Source of the DNA: Alligator mississippiensis
Taxonomy: Eukaryota; Chordata; Crocodylia; Alligatoridae
DNA: 64,000 nt
Direction of reading: 5' to 3'
NCBI RefSeq assembly: GCF_030867095.1
Contig: NC_081837.1
Span: 16,758,501-16,822,500 of the forward strand
The position numbers and the translations under genes are program-made. The notes below the pieces were generated by a model. The model was not told where the DNA came from, made no database searches, and worked only from the letters and a program-made list of their open reading frames with translations. Within the stretch, counting starts at the first letter, position 1. The number at the start of each line of letters is the position of its first letter. Shown here one piece after another: positions 21,911 to 32,990 of this stretch.

Positions 21911-23337
21911 GTGGGGAGGCTCGTCCTGCTTCTTCACGTGGCAGCGCGGCTCTCAGCTCCAGGGTCTCTCCCTCTTCCTCCGCTGGTAGCAAGTTCCCCT
22001 CACCTCCTAGCTCATGGGTTTACTCTCTGGTTTCAGAGTATTTATCATCATCTCTTCTTTGTCTGCCCCTTTTAATGGAGAGAGAGTTGCTGTCTGTGCT
22101 GCGTTTCGAGAGCCGGCTCAGATAAAAGCTGCTTTGCCCAGTGACGTTGTGGTGGATTAGATGGTGGGATCAAGACATAACGATGAGAACAACCTGTTAC
22201 AGGGATAACTAGCAAGGCTGGGGAAGGTGATTGAAGAGGGGCATTTTAGGATCTGAGACTTCCAGCAGGGAAACACAGACATTCTTGTAAAGAAAACCGT
22301 GTTTATGCATCGGTTTTCCATCACTCTGTGCCTCAAAGAAGATTCATTGATGCAGGTTAATCCTGAACTCGCGTCCTGTTTTCTGCGTTGCTCTGGGTTC
22401 TTGAACCCTCCGACATCAAACGAGCCTAAGAAGTCTGAACAAGAATCAGATACGGCTTTGAAACCAGCGTCTGATGAACACTAATCATCCCCATTGTGGC
22501 TGTGAGTGATAAAGGCAGGATTGCAGAAGTGGCACAAAGGAAGAGAATTACCTGCAGGATTAAATAACCTTTCTGTTCTCAGCCTTAAGGATGAGCACTG
22601 AAGAAAGAGCTTCATTTCTCCAAAAAGATTTGAAAAGCCTTACAGGGAGGGGGCTCAGTTCTCTCCTCTGCCAAATTCAGGGTCAGGCTCGATCACACAT
22701 TTTTCAAGAACAATTCTGCATTGGTGGAGACAGCTGGGTTAAAACAACCTCACTTCTTCCCACTTCTGAGACATTGGCAATTTTTATTCTGAGTCTTTTG
22801 TTGAAAGCTTTTTATTGTACAGAGCAGGAGGATTGATTTTTTTTTCTTTAGCTCTAATTCTCTTTGGTGCTTTAGAATTGCTTTGCATTCTCTGTTCTTC
22901 CCTTGGATGCAGTAAGGGTCAGGACTTGAGCTCAGAGATGGGCCAGCCATGAGGGGTGGAGATTGTCAATGTTTTGTGGATTCACCAAACTAGCAAAGAA
23001 GTGTCCAAGACAATAAGAGAAGTTTGCAAAGCTGCTGCAGCTCTGAACTTTGGGTCAGTCCTCTTGGAAGAAACATGAATGTGAAACCAGGATCTTGTTC
23101 CTCAGCAAAATACCGTCTTGAGGCAGCATTATAATGGCCCTGTGCTTTATCTGCTGGGCCATGTTTCCTGTATCTTTCAGGTCTGGGGGTATGTTCACAG
23201 AGCTGAATCTTCTCTCAGATGCCTGGCTGGTGCGTCTTGCTTATGTTTCCAGGATTAAATCAATTGTCAGATTTGGAGTCAGGAAGGAATTTTCCCTTGG
23301 TCAGATTGCAAGGATACTTGTAAGATTTTGTACCTTC
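21911..23337. other. Region upstream of DTX2, unassigned
   Basis: Lies on the divergent side of the DTX2 promoter. I looked for a plus-strand exon and found none with a convincing donor and coding signal. No repeats recognised. Confidence 0.4.
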
Positions 23338-23345
23338 CTGTATGG

Positions 23346-23644
23346 CAGTAATTCTCAACTAGTGTGCCACAGCACCCTGGGGTGCCTTGAGAGCCTTTCA
23401 GGAGTGCTTGCAGGGTGTCATGTGATATTAGTAGTTAAGTGTTCAAACATGATTCACAAGATAAACCCAGACATTTGAAATAGGAATGAACTGGTTGTGT
23501 TAAAAAACACTGAATTGTTGTGGGCTTTCTGAATTCTCTGCAAGAGAATTGCTCTATTGTTTCTGACTACAGAAAAATGAGTGAAAACCAAGAGCCAGCA
23601 TTTTCTGAGGAGTGCCTTGAGCCTAAAATGGTTGAGAATTGCTC
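23346..23644. mobile_element. hAT-type MITE, family B, inverted copy
   Basis: Termini CAGTAATTCTCAAC and GTTGAGAATTGCTC. The internal blocks (TTTCTGACTACAGAAAAATGA, GAGTGCCTTGAG) are those of family B; their order suggests opposite orientation to, or internal rearrangement from, the 18904 copy. No clean target duplication. Confidence 0.65.
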
Positions 23645-23649
23645 TGTAC

Positions 23650-24600
23650 TATGGGGTATGGGCCAGTCCCTAGGATTATATTGTTGCCCCTAGGATTCCT
23701 TTTACCAGAGACCCCCAAGGATTGACACAGCCCCTCGTCCAATTTGGTATCAAGTGAATTTAAATAGCAATCCCTAGGCTTTATTACAGGTGTCCTCCCC
23801 ATAATATAACCTGGCAAGCAGTTCCTTTAGACGTTACAGTAGCGACCTTCGCTGGTACCGGGGTGCGTGGGATGTTAGTTCTGGATTCCTCGTTGTTCAA
23901 ACAAGAAGTCCAAGGTTGATCTTGTGTTGCCACCTTAGGGAGACAGAACACATGTGTTGCTTTGTTTGTCTATCACTTTTCTCATCTCAAATTGTCCAAT
24001 CCCCTGGCTCTGTGCCAAGCATGCTTTATATGGCGCGCCAATCCCCTGGCACTGTACCAGCCACATTCCCTATAGAAGCACCAGACATACTTGCATCCTA
24101 GGTACCATTAAGATAGTACTTGGGGTCTGGCAGCTGACAAGATCCCCTGGTCAGGCTGTTTGAAACCCATACAAAGTCCAGCCAAAAGCAGCACTTACCT
24201 GCTCCTAGGTCTCAGTGTTCTGGACACAATCATTTCTGTAATAGGTGATTCATGATCAGGTGGGACCAAAAGGTTGCCATCTTCAGTAGGGTTCTCTGCA
24301 GTCTTTCTTGGTATTGATCAGCAGTATCTCTGAGCAGGATTTCCCCTCTGCTCATTTACACCAGTATCAACCAAAACTATCTCCACTGAAGTTGATTATA
24401 CCTTCATGGTAGAGTTGTGCATGGGCCAGAGCAGTCCACTTTCCTCAGTTATCCTGCCAAGCAGATGGCTGTGTTTATGCTTGGCCACCCTGCAAGACAC
24501 ATCTGCTTGACTAGGCCTTTAATCAGTGAGTTCTGCATGGTCCTATCTGACAGCTAAATTTCCCCCACCTAAATTCAGGGCTGCAGAGTAGATATGGAGA
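23650..24600. other. Intergenic, unassigned
   Basis: Holds a short direct repeat around CCAATCCCCTGGC near 23996 and 24038. No gene or known repeat recognised. Confidence 0.4.
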
Positions 24601-24607
24601 ATATACT

Positions 24608-24610
<3 letters not shown>

Positions 24611-24699
<89 letters not shown>
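24611..24699. repeat. Compound microsatellite (TA)n(CA)n
   Basis: About 42 bp of TA dinucleotides passes directly into about 47 bp of CA dinucleotides. CTCTTTATATA flanks both sides, so the array may have expanded within a short duplicated motif. The open frame of alternating Cys-Val across it is not a gene. Confidence 0.98.
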
Positions 24700-24702
<3 letters not shown>

Positions 24703-25094
24703 TTATATAATATGCGGGCTGGGAGGACAGGAAAGATGGTGCTGTTTGTTCTCAAATCTAACCCTCACAATGTTCAGGCAGATACTCATGATGGATGCCT
24801 CATACATGGCTATTCAAATCATAAAACAGCAGATCTCAGAGTCATGAAGTTTGTTTTAATATTCACCAAATCTTTTCAGAACTTGTAGAACACTGAATAC
24901 AAGTTCTTGACTGAATTCTTACCTGTTTTGATTGGTCCATTGATGGGTTACAACTCACATGACCTCATCCATCGCAAAGGCCTTCCAGGGGACCTTGCCC
25001 ACCTATCAATCAGTGACTCTGGGGTCATCTCGTTTCCATGCCTAATATCTTGTGCTAGTTTTATTTTATTGCTTTCATTTATTTTACCATCAAT
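24700..25094. other. Intergenic, unassigned
   Basis: No gene or known repeat recognised. Confidence 0.4.
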
Positions 25095-25464
25095 TAGGGC
25101 TGTGCAAAGCTTCGGGTGGTGATTTGATTCGGAGGAGATTCAGCCCAATTCAGTGGCTGAATCTCCAAATCTGAATTGAATCAGGGGACCAATTTAAAGG
25201 TCTAAATCGATTCAAAGCTCTCTGAATCTTCAGAAAAGATTATGTGGGCTTTTTACCGGGGCTTTTTTTTTTTTTTAAACAAGTGCCAGGAGCTAAGACA
25301 GCCATTGCCTGGCTGGGGGAGCAGGTGGGGGATGGGCCTGGCTGATTTGGAGATTCAGACGAATCAAATCAGGACAGTGATTCGAATCACTGAATCGAAT
25401 CACTGTCCCCCAAATTGGCCAAATCTGAATCCAAAGCAAGTACTAGCTGCTTCACACAGACCTG
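25095..25464. mobile_element. Probable hAT-type MITE, family E
   Basis: Left end AGGGCTGTGCAAAGC and right end the complement of AGGTCTGTGTGAAGC. The interior carries repeated GATTCGAATC-type palindromes around 25375-25410 (GATTCGAATCACTGAATCG), giving strong internal self-complementarity. No target duplication was resolved. Confidence 0.6.
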
Positions 25465-25969
25465 CTATCCATATCTCAGCACAACAGAATGTGCTGGTAA
25501 AAAGGGTATGTGACCATAGTCTTCCCAGTTGTCAAAGACAATTTCTAACAGTAGCATATTTTCCATTTGGACAGTCCCTCAGGAGGTCTTTCTATTCCCC
25601 TTCAGGCATCCTCTCTCTAATATGCAGTAAACAACTGTTGATCCTCTGGATCCTGGTGTATACATAAGAGGTCTACCGAGATGCCTGATGAATCCATATG
25701 TGGCTGGCAGGCCCAATTCAAGAGTGACACAGCTTGTTGGAAGTTTCATAGATCCATATGTTGTCTGAGTTGGAGGCCAAGTTTACAGCATGCTGCTTTC
25801 TTCTCTCTCACTTTGCTTCCAGCCTCTGGATCAAAACCGCTTCGTGCTGAGCTGTACCCAATGCCAGATGTTGCCTCCAGATCAGACAAGATTCTGCATA
25901 TTACTCCCAGCTTTCTACATTAATGTTGAATGACTTCATATTATTTTTGCACACATTGTGGTACCACCA
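25465..25969. other. Intergenic, unassigned
   Basis: No gene recognised. The right end may include untranslated 3' sequence of the minus-strand LINE that begins at 25970. Confidence 0.35.
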
Positions 25970-26340
25970 GAGGGTGACCCCACTTTCTAGAGTTATCTCA
26001 AATCTCAATGTACAAAATATTCTTGGCGATACGGTCTCCTCCCATTCTCCTGATGTAGCCGATCCATCAGAACCTCCTCTTTTTTATAGTGGTTTCTAAG
26101 TATGTCAGTCCTGCGCGCTCCAGTACCTCTATTTGGTATTCTGTCTTCCCACTTTATTATCACGATCTTTTGTAGACATCTCATGCGTAATCTTTTCAGT
26201 TTCTTGATGTGCCTAGCATATGTAGTCCACATTTCTGAACCATAAAGCAGGGATGAGAGCACACAGGTCTCGTAGATTTGCATCTTCACCTTAGCTGGTT
26301 GTTTGCTGTTATTCCATGCACATTTCACCTTTTGGACAAA
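25970..26340 (-). mobile_element. Non-CR1 LINE, C-terminal part (split by another LINE)
   Basis: A minus-strand translation contains FVQKVKCAWNN, YETCVLSSLLYGSEMWT and MRCLQKIVIIKWEDRIPN, the region after the reverse transcriptase palm in a LINE group distinct from CR1 (RTE-like, or of the type often annotated as craniofacial-development-protein-2-like; clade uncertain). The upstream part of the same protein resumes at 27766-28145. Frames are shifted near the 3' end, so it is a dead copy. Confidence 0.75.
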
Positions 26341-27765
26341 CAAAAGCTGCTATGATCAGGTATTAGCAATAACCAGCCACACTGAGGCTGGATTTCAGCA
26401 CAAATTAAAAACAAGTGCAGCATTTATAGACCTTTCCTCCACATATAACACTGTTTGGAGAAAAGGACTATTGCTAAAGTTGGTGCATGTCATCAAATGC
26501 AGACCAGTTCTTGCACTAACACACGCATTCCTATCAAGCCATAGATTCTGGGTACATCTTGGCAAGGTTATGAGCCACTGGTGAGTGCTAAATGATGTCT
26601 CCTTCAGGAGTCTATTCTTTCTCTGATTCTTTTCAACCTAAATACCAATGACATCCCACCAACAGCATCACATAAATTTATTTACACTGATGATATTGCA
26701 TTGGTCACACAAGGCGATTCCTTTGAGGCAGCAGAAAAAAGTATTTGAAAATGATCTGCACATCATAGAGGACTATTTTCAAACTAGGCCCTTGAAACCT
26801 AATGCAGCTAAGATGGTCATTTCTTCATTCCACCTTAACAACTCTCAGGGCAATAAGACACTAAATGTACAGTTTTGTGCAACTAAACTCACACATAAAA
26901 ACACCAGTGGTACCTTGGAGTCACTCTAGATCAAACCCTAAGTTACTGCCAGCATCTCAAAATTACTGGCAAAAAGACAACAGTGAGGGCAAACAGAGAT
27001 GGTTGCTGGAGTATCCTGGGAAAAAGGATGCTCAACCCAGGCCCTGGTACTCTCTATAGCTGAATACTCCCATCTGGTGCCAAAACCCTCACACCCATCA
27101 CATCAACAGACAGGTGAATGCCACCATACAAGTAGTAAGTACTGCTGTAAAATCCACACTGCTTCTGTGGCTGCCGGTGTTATCAAATATAATTCCCTCC
27201 ATGGTGAGAAAGGATTTGGCCATACTTGAGAGTATAAAAAGATAATGGCTGAACCTGAACTAACATTGTATGAAGATATCACCCACCCACCAAGATGTAG
27301 GCTCAAATCATGGGAACCTTTCTGGTTACACATTCTCAAACTTTCATCGAACAATCCAGACACTGACAGCTGTTGGTACAAAAATCTAGTCTGCAGCAAC
27401 AGTGTGCAACAAAAAATAGGTCCTAGATCTGATCATCAAGTTTCTGAGTTTCTGCCTGCAATGTAAATATTGGACTGCGCTGAACCGCATTTGTATGGGA
27501 TGTGGAAAGAGTTCCTATTTATTGAACAGATGGGGCATCAAGGACTCACCAAACTGCATATGTGGTAAGGTGCAGTCAGTGAGCCACCTTGCAAACTCCT
27601 GCCCTGAATTTGCACATCATGGAGGGATTGAAGCAAATCCACTTAGCTGGCCAAAATGTCATCAACTGGCTATCAAACCTCAACATACAGCTTTAATTAA
27701 CCTGCACCTTCTATGCCATTGCTTGCCCTAGCCATACAAAAGAAGAATAATTAATGTTTCTATAA
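26341..27765 (+). mobile_element. Jockey-like LINE fragment inserted into the minus-strand LINE
   Basis: Plus-strand translations, in several broken frames, give CYDQVLAITSHTEAGF, FIDLSSTYNTVWRKGLLLKL (reverse-transcriptase start), KFIYTDDIALVTQ (palm active site, YTDD for YADD), SSFHLNNSQGNKTLNVQFC, LNRICMGCGKSSYLLNRWG, CICGKVQSVSHLANSCPEF and WLSNLNIQL at the C-terminus. This order fits animal LINEs usually annotated as mobile element jockey, not CR1. It is 5'-truncated and has multiple stops. The boundary positions come from where the surrounding minus-strand protein is interrupted. Confidence 0.75.
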
Positions 27766-28145
27766 CAGCCTGAAATTATTAAATGCTTTTCTAATTCTGT
27801 TAGCCATTTCAGTCTGAAGGTCAAGATTCCTGTTGATTGTACAATCCAAGTAGAAAAAATGTCAACAACACCAAGGGATTTATCCTTTAGAGTGATGTCA
27901 AGTGCATGATCACCCCTTGGTTCATGATCACAGTCTTCTTGAGACTAATTGCCATCTCAAAGCTCTTGCATGGTTCAGAAAAATCTGCCCACAAGATTTT
28001 GCAGGGAAGATACACTGTGGGCAACCAAGGCCATGTCATCTGCAAACAGGAAGTCTCTCCGAACCAGTTCTTTCACCTTGGTTTTTGCTCTAAACCTTGT
28101 GATGGTGAACAAGCCTTCATCTAGTCCATTTCAAAGATAAAGGCC
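27766..28145 (-). mobile_element. Non-CR1 LINE, reverse-transcriptase part (split by another LINE)
   Basis: The minus strand reads FRAKTKVKELVRRDFLFADD (palm active site FADD), MALVAHS and, in a shifted frame, LDCTINRNLDLQTEMANRIRK, ending at AFNNFRL. The piece at 25970-26340 continues at FVQKVKCAW, so these are halves of one element interrupted at 26341-27765. Confidence 0.75.
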
Positions 28146-30900
28146 ATAGTTGCTCTAATATGAGCAGACTGGTAATCAGATAAAAACATCCTCACAAATA
28201 AATTATATCTAGAATAACTAACTACAGCAGAAGAGTCAGTGCTCTATATGAACTTGCTTTATAATCTCAGCCTCAGAGAGCAAGTGTTTTAAAAGCTCTA
28301 CTTTTTGCATTAAATAAACTGTGGCATATAATCTCCCCAGCACTCACAACCTTTGTCTGAGGTGCAGTTTTCTGATTACAGATCCTTCACTTGCAATGCT
28401 GATCATGTAAACAGTGTTACTTAAATACAAATTCTCACAAACCAAAGCTGCATGCAATTTAGCCTCATGTGCTAATGTGCATAGATTTATCTGTTCTAGG
28501 ATAGATGAGTCTGTCATATACTTGAGTTGAAAATACTTACTGAGCACCAATAATTGCCAGATGTGATTGATGACAGGTTTGTAATCTGTCTGTTTAAGTA
28601 ATATACTTCACATTTACAATTTAGATGCTGGGAGTTCATACCTCCTGCTGTCATAATAAGAACAATATTATTCTTTTTCTTTATGGCCACACAGGGTTAG
28701 AAAAGGGGAAGTTCATAAAGACCACAGGCTATCATAGAGGGCCTATACCCACAGCAATTCAGCCAGCTTTAATAGTTACTACTGAGTTACCCAAGTGTAA
28801 CTGAGGTCCGAATTGGGTCCCTGTCTCTGCTCTTGGAGCAATGTAGATGACCAGATAAAATAGGAAGCATTCTTTGATAGCTCTGTGATAGCATGGGTGA
28901 GAAAATGACACCATATCTTTTTATATCACAAATAGTGTTGTTGCCAAAGCACTGTTTGCACTGTTCCTTGTGAGAGAATTAACTGAAACCAAGTGGGTGT
29001 ATTACTTTGCAGGTCTGCAGGTAGAGATAAGATTCTACAGGGACACAGTCCTTAAATTATTTTTTGAGTGTAAATAAAAGACAGTAGATAGAAGCTTTGT
29101 GGGGGGGATAACTCTGAACTTGCAGCTTGCTTGGAGCATGAGCTACAGACACTGATGATATGCCTTGCAACTTCCTCTGTGACTTTTGCCACAGCCATTT
29201 GCAAGACCAAGATTGCATTAACCATTGACAAACCATCAGGTTAACCAAGAGGATGCAATGGTACAGAGCTGAACATAGTGGCAGCTTTTACCAGCTTCGG
29301 AAGTGTTCTTATTTAACCACATTTGAACAGATGACTCTTAAGTGACATCTCCAGGAAACTAGAATTTGGTCATCAACACAGGTGCATGTAAATGCAATGA
29401 GATCTGCCTTCATACAAGTAAGGCATCCTGTTGTGTAGGGCTGAGGAGGACTTGCCACTAACAGCTGATTGACATACTAGAAAAAGCATCCCTAAAACCT
29501 CATTTACTCCAGGGTGTAAAGTGGCAAGGACGAATAGCTGTATTGGAGCACAAGCATCACCTGGACTGATCAACTGGTATTATCATGGTAGCACCTTGAG
29601 GGCTGCATGTGACTGAATTCTTATTTTTGGCAGGTGAAGGACAAACACACCCTCAAACAACAGAGGGATGAGGCGGTTAAGTGACTTGTCTGCTGTCACA
29701 TAACAGATGTGCAGAAAATCTGGGAATTCAGATCTGCTGAAGCCAAGAGCAGTGCCTTACCCAAAGGGTAGTCCTTAAGGTTTACATAGGAGACAGCTGT
29801 GACAGATTAAGTAGGTTTTTGACCAGCTTTGTCTGTGTAGATGGTAAAGATTTTGGGGTGGGGATTGTCTCTCACTGTACTTAGGTACAGCACCCAACTC
29901 AACTATAGGCTGAGCCTAGAAATGTTAAATAGAAACTATAAGGTAATGGTGCAGCTGAACTTTTGAATTAGGGGATGATAATGTGAGAGATCGTTTTCAG
30001 AGAGGAAAACCTACCACAACAAGTGAATCCAAAATCTATTGGCTACATAGAGTCTTCCTTGTTATATTTTTATTCCTGTAGTCAGCAGAGATCACTCAAC
30101 AAATCAGATCCTTACATACTTGCTGCACAATCTGTATGCAAAGCACTGACTGCAAGCACTCCAACATGGGGAACATCTTTTGTTAGAGTAGACCGTCTAT
30201 CACAGCTAGCTATCTAAATATTTGTCCTCTCCCTCTTTCTTTTCTTGAAGCAGGGCCACAGCTGGCAAGTTAGCTTCTCCATGACTACAGCCTCCCACAG
30301 GTTTTTGAATTGTAGCAGCATTAAAATTGTACTTACCTAAAGGGATAGGAAGGGCTGCCCTGCAAAGGGATAGTGTGTGAAGAAAGAGTTTGGCCCAGTG
30401 CGGCACCATCTGCTCTGAGGGCAAGTGAAGCTGCCCTCTTTGTAGTGAGAGGAGTGATATAACCACAGCAGGGGTCTGAATTAGCAAAACCCCTGGAAGA
30501 GCCCTGGCCTGGGATTGGCTGAAAAGGCTTGTTTAAAAGGTGGGGAGCAGTTTTCCAGGGGAGAGAGAACAGAGGGGAAGGGAGACAGGCCGGAGGTCAG
30601 GAATAGGACCTCATCAGGTCTGTGCCTCAGAGCCCCTGGCAGAGCCCTGCAGTGGCGGCAGCAGCAAGAGGCTGCACCAGAGAGAATCAGTGCATCTTTT
30701 CTGCTTCTTGCCTCCCCTTGGAGCCCTGCCAGGGCAAGTACAAGAGAGGAGCTTCCTGTGAGGAGACCCTGCTACATGGGCGACAGGTGCCTCCTGAGTC
30801 TGGGGGGGCACCAGATTGCCGACAGGGTGTCCCCCAGCAGCCAATTGCCAAGCCAGCAGTGAAACCGGAAGTGCACTTCCAGCGGCACTCCTAGTTTCAC
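28146..30900. other. Intergenic, unassigned
   Basis: A worn antisense MIR-like segment is possible at about 29655-29765 (GATGAGGCGGTTAAGTGAC). At 30505-30545 CCAAT (reverse, ATTGGCTG) and TTTAAAAGG motifs precede a GC-richer block to about 31010, but no exon was confirmed there. Confidence 0.35.
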
Positions 30901-31061
30901 AGCTGGAGTTTTGAGGGGGTGCACAGCCAATCTCAGGGGGTGCACGTGCACCTGCGTGCACCCCCTACACATTGTCAATGCCCTGCTACAAGCCCTGTAT
31001 GGCTGGGCGAGCACAGGAGGGTAGGGGATGCAGGACCAGGGGAAGAGGCTGGAGACTGCCC

Positions 31062-31142
31062 TGTGAGTTTCATAGCTGGTAGGGCTGGAAGGGACGTAAG
31101 CAGATCATCTAGTCCGACCCCCTGCCATGGGCAGGAAAAGAT
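31062..31142 (-). mobile_element. CR1 3' tail, short antisense fragment
   Basis: GTTTCATAGCTGGTAGGGCT followed by CATCTAGTCCGACCCCCTGC is the antisense CR1 3' terminus, the same as that at 59314-59395. Confidence 0.8.
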
Positions 31143-32370
31143 GCTGGGGTCAAATGACAAGGCTTGTCTTCATGGGCAAAATTGACCAGTATAGCTTAAA
31201 GCTCTTTGAAGTCATGTCCTGCCTTGTTTTGGATTAATTCCTGTGAAGACAATCCTTAATCATGGGCTGAGTGTTTCTATGTACTTTCCCATAATGCAGG
31301 TGGTGTAGGCTCTGACAGAATATTCTTTGAATGTGTTGTAGAAGTTCCTGTGAGGTTAAGATGGTCTTGCAAATGGCACCCACCCAGGAAATGATTGATA
31401 TTCTTGCTACTGGGTAGGGGGTACATCTGCCATGCCCCTTCCCTTTCTGGGAAGTGGCTAATGTGCTGTGCAGATCAGCATGGTTGGCAGGCAGCCAGAC
31501 TACAGCCCAGGATCCTTTAATTCTGTTCTTGACTCTGCTGCAAAGTCAATAGGGGAGTTGGCCAGGCTGAAAATGTCAAACATGGTTTCTGCATCATGAA
31601 GGTGCTAGGTGCCAGTATTGAAATGCTTGGGAGCTGGTTTTTAGAGGTGCTTGGCCCCTGTCACTCCAGCTACCATCAATGGGAGCTTCAGTGGGCTCTG
31701 CCACCACTTTAAAGAAAGCCCAAATGACACCAGGCACACAAAAACTGAGACAACCAGACAATCCTGGTGTAAGTGACTGGACAAGGCCATATGTCAAGTC
31801 GGGGGTGGTCCCAGGCTGAGAGACAAGGCCGCCTGATCCTATGCACTCTGTGCCTCGGTTTCCCACTCATACCATAGGGTAATGATACAGGATTTGGAGG
31901 TGTTTGGGTGAGAAGTGTTAAGTGCAGTGTTTGGGGGACATATATGATCAGCTGGCACAAATTTGCCCCTGCTGCCTTCGAGGTTTGAGTCAATGCTGGT
32001 TCTGGAGTCGTGTTCCAATTCAAAAGTGCTTTCTCTACTTTCTTTTCCCTGTCTCAGTGCTTTTCCCCCCCATCTCTGTTGTCTTAATTTCCTTTCTTGT
32101 TTGCTGCTTTGTGGCTGACTAATGGCAAATATCCCTGAGTTTGCATTGTGTGTGTTTTGCCTATTCCTTTAATTACCCAGAAGCATGCAGGCTGTTGTGT
32201 CAGTCCTCTTTGGAGTGGGGGCTGGGAACAACTTGGATTTTAGCTGAGGTTTGATCTCTTATCCAAACTAAATCCTGCCAGAGCTGTTTCAGCTGTGTCT
32301 TGCTGAAAATGCCTGCCATCTAGTGTGCAGAGAGCTGCACTGCTGCTCAGTGTGCAAGCCCCATGAAAGC
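31143..32370. other. Intergenic, unassigned
   Basis: A MIR-like core remnant at about 31848-31885 (TGTGCCTCGGTTTCCCAC). Otherwise nothing recognised. Confidence 0.35.
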
Positions 32371-32381
32371 AGGTTGTAGAG

Positions 32382-32671
32382 CAGTGGTTCTCAGCCTTGT
32401 TAGATCAAGGCACCTGCAGAAAAAGCAGCTCTTGGCTTTTACTTGTTTTTTGACTACAGAAAAATTATAAAGCAATTATTCTGTTATAGGGAGCTTAGAA
32501 AGACCACAACAGGGCAGGATGGTTTTTGACACTATGGATTCCTATTTGAAATCTTTAGATTTATCTGGTCAGTCATGTGTAGGCGTTTGCATGCCTAAAT
32601 AGTGCTACTATTGCGTGGCACCCTATAACACTGTTAAAAGGATCTCATGGTACACTGGCTAAGAATCAGTG
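32382..32671. mobile_element. hAT-type MITE, family B copy
   Basis: Starts CAGTGGTTCTCAGCC, ends TAAGAATCAGTG. Internal blocks TTTGACTACAGAAAAATTA, GACCACAACAGGGCAGGA and GGATCTCATGGTACACTGG match the other family B copies. Flanks TTGTAGAG and CCTTAGAG are a poor duplication (5 of 8) that keeps the central TA. Confidence 0.75.
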
Positions 32672-32931
32672 CCTTAGAGCCAGGCTGATGCGAGGAGCAG
32701 AGGAAGGCCAGCATGTTCCAGTTAGACACTAGTGAGGGATCATGCAAACCTTCTGATTTTCTTTTACCGTAGGTCTGCTTACAACCCATAGCATTTTCAT
32801 AGGTGGGTTCAGTTGAAGGCATTTTGCTGCATCTCAGGAGGTAGCAATTCAAGCCTCACTCAGGCTCTCCCCACCAGCACAAGTCCAGAGCCTCCCTATA
32901 TTTGCTTATCACCTCACACTTCCTAGGGCAT

Positions 32932-32990
32932 GCTTCAAAGGATCTCATGGCACCCCAGGGTGTCCTGGCACCCTGATTGATAGTTACTAC
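32932..32990. mobile_element. hAT family B right-end fragment
   Basis: CAAAGGATCTCATGGCACCCC and GTGTCCTGGCACCC match the right end of family B, followed by a decayed terminus at about 32985. It is a separate fragment 260 bp beyond the copy ending at 32671. Confidence 0.6.

Noticed and set aside
21170-22125. Several long open frames on both strands
   Set aside because: Explained by the low stop-codon density of the CpG island; composition is Arg/Pro/Gly and overlaps the promoter.
24543-24755. Open frame with alternating Cys-Val and Tyr-Ile
   Set aside because: Simple translation of the TA/CA microsatellite.
30505-31010. CCAAT and TATA-like motifs before a GC-rich block, read as a possible promoter for SSC4D or an unknown gene
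   Set aside because: No exon with donor and no clear CpG enrichment follow; the motifs are short and expected by chance.
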